DNA of 50,068 nucleotides, taken from the NCBI GenBank assembly GCA_965371805.1, contig CBDUZW010000032.1, forward strand, positions 1 to 50,068, given 5' to 3'. Made by a program: the position numbers and the translations under genes. Below are positions 1 to 7,876 of the stretch, piece after piece. Source of the stretch: JAOZTV01 sp965371805. Lineage in GTDB: Bacteria; Acidobacteriota; Aminicenantia; UBA2199. Each line of letters opens with the position of its first letter. Within the stretch, counting starts at the first letter, position 1. The notes under the pieces are model-generated. The model was given only the letters and a program-made list of their open reading frames with translations. It had not been told where the DNA came from and ran no database searches.

Positions 1-120
1 CGAATATGGTGATTAAAAATTCTTTTAAATCTAATATGTTATGGACTCGTACATAGTATTGAAGAACAAATTGATTTATTATATGATAAAACTGTATCAG
101 ATGAGCTTAATTATTTTGAT

Positions 121-795
121 TTGTTACGGATAAATACAACTTCAACATTTAAAGATATTGAATTGGCATACGAAGAGTTTATTAAGGTTTTTTCAGTTGA
201 AAATATAGAAAAAATTGAAAATGAAATATATAAAAAGAAAGCAAAATTTTTAGAAGAAAAAGGTAAACGTGCATTTAAGGTTCTTGGTGATTATAACCTG
301 AAGATGACATATGAAAAAAATGGATATTCTGAGGATGCTCCTAAGAGCCCAAAGGAAGAAGACCCTATTGGGAAGGGAAGAACTCTATTTGGGAAGGCAA
401 AAGTTCTTTATAATAGCCAGAGATATGATTTGGCGATTATTACTTTAAATGAAGCAATAAGTTTAGATTCTGAAAAAGCATCATATTATTTGTTATTGGG
501 ACAAAGCCAGGCAAAAATACCGGAAAAAATACGAGATGCAGAAAAAAATCTATTAACGGCTTTTGAATTAGAAGATTGGAATGCTGAACCTTTAGCTGCA
601 TTGGGCTTAATGTATTATTCTGCTAGATTTAAAAATAAAGCTGAATCATATTTTAGAAGAGCTCTTGAACTTGAGCCAAAACATGTTCTTGCAAAAAAAA
701 AACTGGAAGAAATAACCGGGCCAATAATCAGTCCCAAAGATAAAATTAAGGGTGTTTTGGCAAGAATGCTACCATCATTATTTGCTAAAAAATAA
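121..795 (+). CDS. DnaJ-like/TPR protein, 5' end unclear
   Basis: The N-terminal part (roughly residues 1-65) resembles a degenerate J-domain: helix-rich, ending in a 'FKVLGDYNLKMTYE' stretch like the end of DnaJ domains. It is followed by TPR-type helices (about residues 85-195; 'ALGLMYYSARFKNKAESYFRRALELEP' is cut from a classic TPR consensus). This looks like the C-terminal half of the larger DnaJ/TPR proteins found in several Gram-negative lineages, probably a cytoplasmic protein-interaction adaptor. The first usable start is TTG at 121, without a good ribosome site. The same frame stays coding-like back to base 13, where it meets TGA at 10-12, so the gene may be truncated, frameshifted at the window edge, or really start at 121. 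TPR part sure, overall role unknown. Confidence 0.6.
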   Translation: MLRINTTSTFKDIELAYEEFIKVFSVENIEKIENEIYKKKAKFLEEKGKRAFKVLGDYNLKMTYEKNGYSEDAPKSPKEEDPIGKGRTLFGKAKVLYNSQRYDLAIITLNEAISLDSEKASYYLLLGQSQAKIPEKIRDAEKNLLTAFELEDWNAEPLAALGLMYYSARFKNKAESYFRRALELEPKHVLAKKKLEEITGPIISPKDKIKGVLARMLPSLFAKK

Positions 796-814
796 GTTTT
801 CAATAAATCTAATG

Positions 815-855
815 AATTAATTCTACTGGTAATTAATTCTACTGGTAATTAATTC
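815..855. repeat. 16-bp tandem repeat, about 2.6 copies
   Basis: The unit AATTAATTCTACTGGT occurs at 815-830 and 831-846, with a partial third copy at 847-855. It lies between the TPR gene and ettA, upstream of the putative ettA promoter. No coding or hairpin role is evident. Confidence 0.85.
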
Positions 856-876
856 AAATCTATTACACTAAAAGGC

Positions 877-905
877 TTCCAGAAAACCTTTAACTCAGGT
901 ATAAT
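877..905 (+). promoter_or_regulatory. Putative ettA promoter
   Basis: A perfect TATAAT sits at 900-905, 21 bases before the ettA start. The hexamer 17 bp upstream (TTCCAG) matches the -35 consensus only at its first two bases, so only the -10 is well supported. Confidence 0.35.
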
Positions 906-926
906 GTCTTTTTATAGGAGGCATAA

Positions 927-2612
927 ATGGCCGAAGAAAATCCAAAAATAATATACTCTATGATGAGAGTTAGTAAAAAAATACAACAGAGAGTTCTTAT
1001 AAAAGATATATCACTATCTTATTTTTATGGAGCAAAAATAGGTGTACTGGGATTAAACGGATCTGGAAAATCAACATTATTAAAGATAATGGCAGGTGTG
1101 GATACAGAGTTTGATGGGGATGTCGCTATTACTCCTGGTTATACTCTTGGGTATCTTGAACAGGAGCCACAACTTGATCCTGAAAAAACAGTTAAAGAGA
1201 TTGTATCCGAAGGTGCTCAGGAAACAGTTGATCTTCTTGCTGAATTTGATGAAATAAATTTAAAATTTTCTGAACCTATGGAAGATAAGGAGATGGAAAA
1301 ATTATTGGAAAAGCAGGGGAATGTTCAGGAGAGGTTGGATGTTTTAGATGCCTGGGAGCTTGACTCAAGACTGGAGATGGCTATGGATGCATTAAGATGT
1401 CCACCTGAAGATCAAAAGATTGGAACCTTGTCCGGTGGAGAGGTAAGACGTGTTGCACTTTGCAGGCTCTTACTGAAAAAACCGGATATTCTTCTATTGG
1501 ATGAACCTACAAACCATCTTGATGCCGAAACTGTTGCCTGGCTGGAGCATCACTTAAACGGGTATGAGGGGACTGTTATTGCTGTAACTCATGACAGGTA
1601 TTTTCTGGATAATGTTGCAGGATGGATACTTGAATTGGATAGAGGAGAGGGGATACCATGGAAGGGAAACTATTCATCATGGTTGGAACAGAAAGAGAAT
1701 CGACTTTCAGTAGAGGGTAAGCATGCTTCAGAAAGAAGTAGAACTCTTCAGAGAGAACTTGAATGGGTAAAAATGAGTCCAAGAGGCCGGCAGGGGAAAT
1801 CAAAATCCAGAATTAATGCCTACGAATCCTTACTAAATCAGGATCAGAAAGCAAAAATTGAAGAGATGCAGATATATATACCACCGGGTCCAAGACTTGG
1901 AGATATTGTGATAAATACTGAGAACTTGAATAAGGGATACGATGATAAAATTCTTATAGAGAATCTTAGTTTTACATTACCTCCAGGAGCAATTCTTGGT
2001 ATTATTGGTCCAAATGGAGCCGGAAAGACAACACTTTTCAGAATGATTACTGAAGAAGAAAAACCCGATTCAGGAAAGATTGTACTAGGTCAAACGGTAA
2101 AATTAGCCTATGCTGATCAAAATCGTAGTCTCCTTGATGAAGATAAGTCAATTTGGGAGCAGATATCTGGTGGAAATGAGATTATGATGCTTGGAAATAG
2201 AGAAATAAATTCAAGAGCTTTTGTTTCCCGTTTTAACTTTAAAGGGGGAGATCAACAGAAAAAAATGGGTGTTCTTTCCGGGGGAGAACGGAATAGAGTA
2301 AATCTAGCCCTGATGCTTAAATCAGAAGCGAATGTACTTCTACTTGATGAACCTACAAATGATCTGGATATAAATACTTTAAGAGCACTTGAAGAGGGGA
2401 TACTTGATTTTGCAGGAAGCGTTGTAGTTATAAGTCATGACAGGTGGTTCTTAGACAGGATCGCAACTCATATTCTGTCTTTTGAAGGTGAATCTGAAAT
2501 TAACTGGTTTGAAGGTAATTATAGCGAATATGAAGATGATAAGAAAAAAAGGCTTGGAGTCGATTCTCTGATTCCAAAAAGGATTAAATATAGATATTTA
2601 ACAAGATCATAG
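927..2612 (+). CDS. ettA: EttA-type ABC-F ATPase (translational throttle)
   Basis: This is a soluble ABC-F protein with two ATPase domains and no membrane segments. Walker A motifs are at residues 42-50 (GLNGSGKST) and 361-369 (GPNGAGKTT). Signatures are LSGGE near 168-172 and 450-454, and Walker B/LDEPTN motifs near 188-196 and 472-478. The basic linker between the domains (about 245-315) corresponds to the tRNA-interacting region of EttA. Length (561 aa) and the MAEE...IYSM start match the EttA family (about 555 aa), which binds the ribosomal E site and gates the first peptide bond according to the ATP/ADP ratio. A strong AGGAGG site precedes ATG 927. Codon use is less AT-rich than in the neighbours, as in a well-expressed gene. 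It is monocistronic. Confidence 0.93.
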   Translation: MAEENPKIIYSMMRVSKKIQQRVLIKDISLSYFYGAKIGVLGLNGSGKSTLLKIMAGVDTEFDGDVAITPGYTLGYLEQEPQLDPEKTVKEIVSEGAQETVDLLAEFDEINLKFSEPMEDKEMEKLLEKQGNVQERLDVLDAWELDSRLEMAMDALRCPPEDQKIGTLSGGEVRRVALCRLLLKKPDILLLDEPTNHLDAETVAWLEHHLNGYEGTVIAVTHDRYFLDNVAGWILELDRGEGIPWKGNYSSWLEQKENRLSVEGKHASERSRTLQRELEWVKMSPRGRQGKSKSRINAYESLLNQDQKAKIEEMQIYIPPGPRLGDIVINTENLNKGYDDKILIENLSFTLPPGAILGIIGPNGAGKTTLFRMITEEEKPDSGKIVLGQTVKLAYADQNRSLLDEDKSIWEQISGGNEIMMLGNREINSRAFVSRFNFKGGDQQKKMGVLSGGERNRVNLALMLKSEANVLLLDEPTNDLDINTLRALEEGILDFAGSVVVISHDRWFLDRIATHILSFEGESEINWFEGNYSEYEDDKKKRLGVDSLIPKRIKYRYLTRS

Positions 2613-2643
2613 ATTAAGCCTGTTTTAGGACTTAATCATAATT

Positions 2644-2685
2644 TGAGAATAGAGGAGATACTCTTATTCGTCTCCGCTATTCTCA
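2644..2685. terminator. Bidirectional terminator-like hairpin
   Basis: TGAGAATAG (2644-2652) pairs with CTATTCTCA (2677-2685), continued by GGAGA/TCTCC across one mismatch, with a 12-nt loop. It lies between convergent ettA and the methyltransferase gene and overlaps the latter's stop codon. A second weaker hairpin (GATTAAGCC 2612-2620 with GGACTTAATC 2628-2637) lies at the ettA stop. The T-runs are short. Confidence 0.6.
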
Positions 2686-3684
2686 GAATTTTATAGATAA
2701 TATTTTTAATGGATGTTTTTTGTCTGGACTTGGAAAATCTTCATCAGGAGTTATTTTAGAAATTTCCTTAATTGGTTTTCCAGCTTTGATAGCACATCTT
2801 TTTAATGTCTCAATCCATGAATCCATTTCAACTGAAGAGGTATGATTTGTACAAATAATCTCACCATTATCATTTAAACTCAATATTGCAGGTTTAAATA
2901 AACTTTGATAGTCATTGATTATGTCAACTGCTCCAAAATTACTTTTTGCAAAGGTTGGCGGATCCATGAAAATAATATCAAATTTTTGTTTATTTAATTT
3001 TTTATATTTTTTTCTAGTTCCCCTGCCTTTTACTTCTAAGCCGGAAAACTGTCTCATGACAGGAAAGAAATCTTCTTCTATAAATCTGATCTTATCTTTA
3101 GAAATATTGTTTTTTTCTGCATTTATTTTTCCATAATTAAGCCAGGTTTTTGAAAAATCAACATTTACAACAAAATTTGCGCCATTTGCTGCAGCTGTAA
3201 CTCCTGCACTACAGGTATATGAAAATAGATTGAGAACTGTTTTCTCTTTGCATATGTTAGATAAGTATCTGCGTCCTGCTCTTAGATCTAAAAATAAGAG
3301 GGGATCAAGTCCCTGCTTAAAATCTAAAACTTCGTAAGCCAATCCCATTTCAGAACAATTAAATTCTCTATTAACATTCTCTTTATCAATATAAAGTAAT
3401 TGAGATTTATTTTTTTCTCTGTGCCTGTAACTGAAAAAGAGATCATAGTTGAAAAAACTTTTGACTGTTTTCTTAATTAATTCAATTTCTTCTGTTTCAA
3501 TAGGTTTTCTGAATGTTTGTATAATAATCTGATCGCCATATTTATCAATTGCAATTCCAGGATAACCCTCATTAATTCCATGAAATAATCTCAATGAGTC
3601 AGTACCCTCAAGCTGAAGTTCCTGAATAAAGTCTTTCCTGCAATTTAATGCAGTTTTTATTAACTCTGATGTGTTTATAGACAT
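2683..3684 (-). CDS. RlmI-like 23S rRNA (cytosine) methyltransferase
   Basis: This is a class I SAM-dependent methyltransferase of the RlmI/YwbD type, which makes 5-methylcytosine in 23S rRNA. Residues about 20-110 form the PUA-like/EEHEAD-type N-terminal region ('GINEGYPGIAIDKYGD'). The SAM-binding loop 'VLNLFSYTCSAG' is near 150-161, and the 'MDPPTFAKS' motif near 240-248 is typical of the family. The start is set at ATG 3684 because AAAAGGAG lies 5 nt upstream; an upstream in-frame ATG (3705) would add 7 residues and would place this site inside the gene. Length 333 aa, slightly shorter than E. coli RlmI (396 aa). The exact target base is inferred from the family only. Confidence 0.82.
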   Translation of the reverse strand: MSINTSELIKTALNCRKDFIQELQLEGTDSLRLFHGINEGYPGIAIDKYGDQIIIQTFRKPIETEEIELIKKTVKSFFNYDLFFSYRHREKNKSQLLYIDKENVNREFNCSEMGLAYEVLDFKQGLDPLLFLDLRAGRRYLSNICKEKTVLNLFSYTCSAGVTAAANGANFVVNVDFSKTWLNYGKINAEKNNISKDKIRFIEEDFFPVMRQFSGLEVKGRGTRKKYKKLNKQKFDIIFMDPPTFAKSNFGAVDIINDYQSLFKPAILSLNDNGEIICTNHTSSVEMDSWIETLKRCAIKAGKPIKEISKITPDEDFPSPDKKHPLKILSIKF

Positions 3685-3914
3685 TTTGCTCCTTTTAAAA
3701 CACACTTATCTTATCATTATTTTAATGAAAAAAATAGTAAAGTAAAAAATAATATATGGATTATAAAGTATGATTAAAAAAAAAATGAAATAGTCTTTGA
3801 TTTTTTTAACATATTTAATAATAAATATGTTAAGACATATAATAGGATTCTAGTTGTAAATATATTCTTTTTTTATTAGAATATTGTTTCCAAATTCATA
3901 TGGAGTAAAATTGA

Positions 3915-4646
3915 ATGACTTTAAATAGTGAAGAAATTAATACTCAACAAAATTTAAAAAAAGATTTGACAATCATAATAGCCATTTTTGTTTTTTCTCT
4001 TCTTCTTTGGAACACATTTTTAATGTATCCTGTTAAATTATTTGTAGTCTCGCTTCATGAACTTAGTCATGGATTTACGGCAGTATTTTTTGGCGGGCAG
4101 ATAAGTAAAATTAAAATTGATCCTCAAATTGGTGGGTATTGTGTATATATGATACCTCACAATACACCTTTTATATATAAATTATTGATTACTTCAGCAG
4201 GCTATTTAGGCAGTATGTTTTGGGGAGCATTAATTTTCATTGTCTCATCAAGAATGAAAAATGACAGGATTATCTCTGCAATAATCGCTTTTTTTATGGG
4301 GATACTAACATTCTTCGTTATAAGATCAGGAGAATTCTTCGGAATTGTTTTCTGCATTACCTTCACTGTTTTTATCATAATTTCAATCAAATGGTTTTCT
4401 GATAAATTTCATGATATATTTTTGAAATTTCTAGGCTTAAGCTCTTGTCTATACGTTATAACTGATATTAAATCAGACCTAATAGATCGGTGTGGCGTTG
4501 GAAGTGATGCAGATAAAATTGCAGAAATGATTGGAAGCACAAGTTTGTCAATTCCAATAGGGATTTTTTGGATTATTCTATCTATCATTGTCTTATTCTT
4601 CAGTGTAAAGTTAGCTGTAAAAAATAACATTACAAAATCGTCATAA
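3915..4646 (+). CDS. M50B-type membrane metallopeptidase
   Basis: This is a multi-pass membrane protein (about 6 segments) with the zinc motif HELSH at residues 48-52 in the second hydrophobic segment. A later 'YVITDIKSDL' stretch (D184) matches the third metal ligand seen in site-2-protease relatives. The architecture fits the M50B-like family of intramembrane peptidases, which have no separate PDZ domain. The substrate is unknown. The start is supported by TGGAG 9 nt upstream. It sits alone, upstream of the exported Ni-SOD gene on the same strand with 162 bp between; the order does not prove a link. Confidence 0.78.
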   Translation: MTLNSEEINTQQNLKKDLTIIIAIFVFSLLLWNTFLMYPVKLFVVSLHELSHGFTAVFFGGQISKIKIDPQIGGYCVYMIPHNTPFIYKLLITSAGYLGSMFWGALIFIVSSRMKNDRIISAIIAFFMGILTFFVIRSGEFFGIVFCITFTVFIIISIKWFSDKFHDIFLKFLGLSSCLYVITDIKSDLIDRCGVGSDADKIAEMIGSTSLSIPIGIFWIILSIIVLFFSVKLAVKNNITKSS

Positions 4647-4808
4647 TAAGTTATTGTAAAACACTATATAAACGATAAATGATTAAATTAATAAATTTAA
4701 AAATTCACGAATTTGATTATTATTTTTTTTGCTGATAATATGGTTTTTACTAAATATTTTAGATTGGATAATGTATGAAAAAAATCCAATAAAAATAAGG
4801 AGAATATT

Positions 4809-5285
4809 ATGTTAAAAAAAAATATGTTTAAATTGCTGGTATTAACTACAGTTTTACTTTTAATGGCAAACTCAATGCTCTTTTCACATTGTCAGGTGCC
4901 ATGTGGTATTTATGATGATAATTTGAGAATAAAACAAATATCTGAACACATTACTACAATGGAGAAAGCTATGAAAATGATCATAAAACTTTCTAGAGAA
5001 CAAAATAAAAACTTTAATCAGATCGTTAGATGGGTCTCGAATAAGGAAAAACATGCAGAAGAACTCAGTAATATAGTTTCCTATTATTTTTTGGCTCAAC
5101 GAATAAAACCATATGTAAAAGATGATAAGAATCTAAGGAAAAAATACTTCAAATCTCTTGAGTATTTACACAGCATTACTTTCTATACAATGAAATCTAA
5201 ACAAACCATAGACCTGGGACATATTAAAGTATTAAGAAAATTACTTGAAGGTTTCAAAAAATTATATTTTCACAAGCAGAAATAA
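4809..5285 (+). CDS. sodN: Exported nickel superoxide dismutase
   Basis: The mature protein should start at residue 27 with HCQVPCGIYDD, the nickel-hook of Ni-SOD: His1, Cys2, Pro5, Cys6, Gly7 and Tyr9 are all present. The hook is followed by the expected four-helix-bundle region (EHITTMEKAMKMI...). Ni-SOD disproportionates superoxide using nickel bound by the His1 amine and imidazole and Cys2/Cys6. Residues 1-26 are a lysine-start hydrophobic leader like a Sec signal peptide, ending ...MLFS, so export and exposure of His1 could occur in one cleavage; in Streptomyces a cytoplasmic leader is removed by SodX. The mature size, about 132 aa, is near the usual 117. A good AAGGAG site precedes ATG 4809. 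No dedicated SodX-like gene is adjacent. Confidence 0.88.
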   Translation: MLKKNMFKLLVLTTVLLLMANSMLFSHCQVPCGIYDDNLRIKQISEHITTMEKAMKMIIKLSREQNKNFNQIVRWVSNKEKHAEELSNIVSYYFLAQRIKPYVKDDKNLRKKYFKSLEYLHSITFYTMKSKQTIDLGHIKVLRKLLEGFKKLYFHKQK

Positions 5286-5299
5286 TAGAGAGAATTGAA

Positions 5300-5332
5300 A
5301 GATACCGCTGTAGTGTATCTCTTTAGGAGTTT
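5300..5332 (+). terminator. Putative terminator after sodN
   Basis: AGATAC (5300-5305) pairs with GTATCT (5315-5320) over a 9-nt loop, followed by CTTTAGGAGTTTT. It lies between convergent sodN and the DUF418 gene. The stem is short. Confidence 0.4.
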
Positions 5333-5378
5333 TAATTACAGAGGTAGTCTTACTTTAAGAAATTAATAATGGAAATGA

Positions 5379-6677
5379 TCAATTGTTCTCTTTAGGCAAT
5401 TTCATTGGTTGTTTTTTGCCATATGTCAGTGATCTCCATAGCCATTCGACCGGGCCGAACCTAAACCTTTTTAACCACCAATTACTTAATGGCATTTGAA
5501 TGAAATACATGAGTACTACAAATATAAGGCTTTTTGCAGGACCAAATTTCCCATATAAGCCAAAACCATAGCTGTAAAATATAGTAGTAAAGATTAATGT
5601 ATGGAATAAATAATTGCTTAGTGCCATCCGTCCGATTGGAGCAAAGGGAGAGATTAGTTTTTTAAATCCAGGATTTCTGATTAGTAGTAATATAGCTGAA
5701 ATATAAAAAAGACATAGTGCAGGGGCTCCAAATTGTTCACTGATCATAGCAACAATAAACAATAAAGGGGAAGTAGGGCTTGCAAGGGCTAAAGCGGCCA
5801 CATATAATAAGTTAGCAATGACACCTATAATTAATCCAAATTTAAATATTTTTTTTATTAATGGGATATGGCTTTCTGTGTCATGAAATATTTTTTTTCT
5901 CCAAGCCCAGAGACCTAATAAAAACATTCCTAAGATACGCCATCCATAAAAAACAACTCCCATTTGTCTGTTTAATGTTGTTTTTACACGTTTATTTATC
6001 TGTTCGCTAAAACTTCCTTCACTATATATCTTTAATCCCTCTTTTGCATTTTTTATTCTTTTTTCTTTCTGTTCTTTCATTTCCTTGACAATATTAGCCT
6101 GTTTAAACATTTCTGGTTTAACAAATTTCATCACTGTAAATCCAACAATCATCATGATTACTGGAACCATAAGGCATGAAATTGCCCATATCATAATAGT
6201 CTTCTGCTTACGTTTCTTAAAGGCCAGTAGAGCAAAACCGATTGCAGCATAAGTCATCAGAATATCCCCATCCCAGATTACAAATCCATGAAATAATCCT
6301 ATACATAATAGTATGAGCAAACGTCTGGAGAAAAATGGTGTAAATTTTATGTTTTTCTGCAAGCTTCTATCGAATAGGACTGCCATTCCAATTCCAAATA
6401 GAAATGAGAACATTGAATAGAATTTGGACTGAATAAAAAATGCTGTTAGCCAATCAACCAATTGATTTAGTATCCCCGGATAAAACTCACTAAATGACAG
6501 CTTTCCATAATCAGGATAACTGAAAAACTGTATATTCATAATCAGTATTCCGAATATTGCCAATCCTCTCAGTATATCCAGTACCACAATGCGCTCTTCC
6601 CCAGCAATTGGATTATGTGGCAATTGTACTACTTCTGGAGTATTCATTTCTGAAGAATGCTTTTTTAAATCAGTCAT
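5379..6677 (-). CDS. DUF418 family membrane protein (YeiB-like)
   Basis: This polytopic membrane protein has the YeiB layout. It opens with 'ERIVVLDILRGLAIFGILIMN' (residues 28-48, split here only to name the motif R-G-x-A-I-x-G-I-L), the heparan-acetyltransferase/acyltransferase-3-like first helix. The C-terminal DUF418 half (about 245-425) contains 'GRMALSNYLFHT' and the closing 'GPVEWLWRSLTYGK' signature. Length 432 aa is normal. The family is thought to move acyl groups or export a metabolite, but the substrate is not known. A basic cytoplasmic stretch near 195-230 is visible. An AAGGAG site precedes ATG 6677. A possible 23-codon ORF lies 64 bp upstream on the same strand. Confidence 0.8.
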   Translation of the reverse strand: MTDLKKHSSEMNTPEVVQLPHNPIAGEERIVVLDILRGLAIFGILIMNIQFFSYPDYGKLSFSEFYPGILNQLVDWLTAFFIQSKFYSMFSFLFGIGMAVLFDRSLQKNIKFTPFFSRRLLILLCIGLFHGFVIWDGDILMTYAAIGFALLAFKKRKQKTIMIWAISCLMVPVIMMIVGFTVMKFVKPEMFKQANIVKEMKEQKEKRIKNAKEGLKIYSEGSFSEQINKRVKTTLNRQMGVVFYGWRILGMFLLGLWAWRKKIFHDTESHIPLIKKIFKFGLIIGVIANLLYVAALALASPTSPLLFIVAMISEQFGAPALCLFYISAILLLIRNPGFKKLISPFAPIGRMALSNYLFHTLIFTTIFYSYGFGLYGKFGPAKSLIFVVLMYFIQMPLSNWWLKRFRFGPVEWLWRSLTYGKKQPMKLPKENN

Positions 6678-6741
6678 TTTTTCTCCTTTTTGTAAAAAAA
6701 CATTAATTCTTTTAATTTAATTACATATATTTATTACGATT

Positions 6742-6813
6742 TTAATACAGAAAAGTTACAATCAAATTAATTAAAATAAAACTTTCAGTAGTTAATATCC
6801 CTCTACATTTCAT
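6742..6813 (-). CDS. Possible 23-aa membrane peptide or leader ORF
   Basis: On the reverse strand AAAGGAG lies 6 nt before ATG 6813 and opens a 23-codon frame. It begins MKCRGILTTE and continues with a hydrophobic run (FILINLIVTFLY) to TAA at 6742. It lies 64 bp upstream of the DUF418 gene on the same strand, so it could be a small membrane protein or a leader peptide. The ribosome site is as good as those of the large genes, but an ORF this short can occur by chance. Confidence 0.3.
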   Translation of the reverse strand: MKCRGILTTESFILINLIVTFLY

Positions 6814-6998
6814 TTTAAACTCCTTTTATACCCATTAAAATCCATTTAATGACATAATGGATGTATCTTGCTTAAGAAATAAATGGTATATAATAAAAAT
6901 ATTTTTTTTAAAAAAAAAGAAATAATTTTTAAAAGTGAGATATTTAAATAATTTTTTTTATATAATATAATATGAGTGACTAAAAAATGGAGGACAAA
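6814..6998. other. AT-rich divergent intergenic region
   Basis: The 321-bp gap between the DUF418 and crystallin genes holds the small reverse-strand ORF above. It also has a hairpin CATTAAA (6833-6839)/TTTAATG (6845-6851) that competes with TCCATT/AATGGA (6841-6846/6856-6861), long A and T runs at 6901-6960, and a TATAAT at 6961-6966 that is the likely -10 of the crystallin gene. Nothing else is recognisable. Confidence 0.5.
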
Positions 6999-7715
6999 AT
7001 GAATAAAACGATTATTTCACTTCTTGTAATTTTTATATTATTATTATCGTCGATTACCTTAATGGGCAGTGCTGAAACTACGGGGATCACTGTTTATAAA
7101 CATGCTAATTTTCAAGGTCCCTATAAATTCATTCCCATCGGACAAAACATCAGGAGTTTGAGAGATCTTAATTTTAATGACAAGATATCTTCGATAAAGC
7201 TGATGACTAGTGGAATTGTAGAAATTTATGACCATGATGATTTTCAAGGTTCCAGTACCATTATTAAAGATCATATTTCTGATATGAAAACATTTTTTCA
7301 AGGTGCAAACGGAAATTGGAATGACAGGATTTCCTCTCTTAAAGTATTCGACAGGAATGCCGGCATACAACCTATATATAATCCTAATGAGTTTTGTTTC
7401 TTTTATAAGGAGTTCAGTCAGATAGGTATTCCGTATAAATCAAATTTAGGGAATTATAGCAATATTTCAATTGACTGGAATAATAAAATTAATTCTGTAT
7501 GGATTAGAGAGGGGTATAAATTAATCTTATATGAACTTGATAATTTTAAAGGGAAACAGTTAGAGCTAATGGGAAAGCCAGGAGGGTCATTTTATAATCT
7601 TTTTAAATTAAATTTTAGTAATCAAATATCTTCCTATAGGATAAACCCAATATCAGGATATATACAAAAAAAAATGACTAATAGGACCTCAAAACATAAT
7701 TTTAAAAATAAGTAG
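6999..7715 (+). CDS. Secreted beta/gamma-crystallin protein, four Greek-key motifs
   Basis: A lysine-start hydrophobic signal peptide (about residues 1-25) is followed by four Greek-key motifs with the Y/F-x-x-x-x-F-x-G hallmark: VYKHANFQG, IYDHDDFQG, the more divergent FYKEFSQIG, and LYELDNFKG. Each is followed by the calcium 'double clamp' N/D-N/D-x-x-S/T-S or a close variant: FNDKISS, WNDRISS, WNNKINS, FSNQISS. It therefore carries two crystallin domains that probably bind calcium outside the cytoplasm. Microbial relatives are stress- or envelope-associated Ca-binding proteins, without a fixed role. I place the start at ATG 6999, because GGAGG lies 5 nt upstream of it and the signal peptide starts there; an in-frame ATG at 6987 overlaps that site. 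It is monocistronic. Confidence 0.85.
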   Translation: MNKTIISLLVIFILLLSSITLMGSAETTGITVYKHANFQGPYKFIPIGQNIRSLRDLNFNDKISSIKLMTSGIVEIYDHDDFQGSSTIIKDHISDMKTFFQGANGNWNDRISSLKVFDRNAGIQPIYNPNEFCFFYKEFSQIGIPYKSNLGNYSNISIDWNNKINSVWIREGYKLILYELDNFKGKQLELMGKPGGSFYNLFKLNFSNQISSYRINPISGYIQKKMTNRTSKHNFKNK

Positions 7716-7876
7716 AATAAAGGTTTTTTAATACTATTTAATTCTGTTTTTTTTTATCAATAAAGATCTATTAATTATTAATTTGTTTTTTGAAATTAAA
7801 ACATCTATAATGTTTCTTAAATGAAAATCAAAAATCGTATAAATTTGGTGCTAATTTCAAAGGATAGTTGCACATA

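Noticed and set aside
10..12. TGA read as an amino acid (alternative code or selenocysteine)
   Set aside because: Other genes in the window (for example those ending at 8857, 26544, 46295) end at TGA, and no SECIS-like hairpin follows, so a broken or edge-truncated gene is simpler.
3915..5285. M50 peptidase as the dedicated Ni-SOD maturation protease
   Set aside because: The Ni-SOD leader looks like an ordinary Sec signal, M50 enzymes cut within membranes, and the genes are separate transcription units 162 bp apart. Proximity alone is not enough.
7868..7876. TTG start for the ABC ATPase
   Set aside because: It lies only 3 nt after the AGGA, too close for initiation. ATG 7877 is preferred, although its spacing is long.
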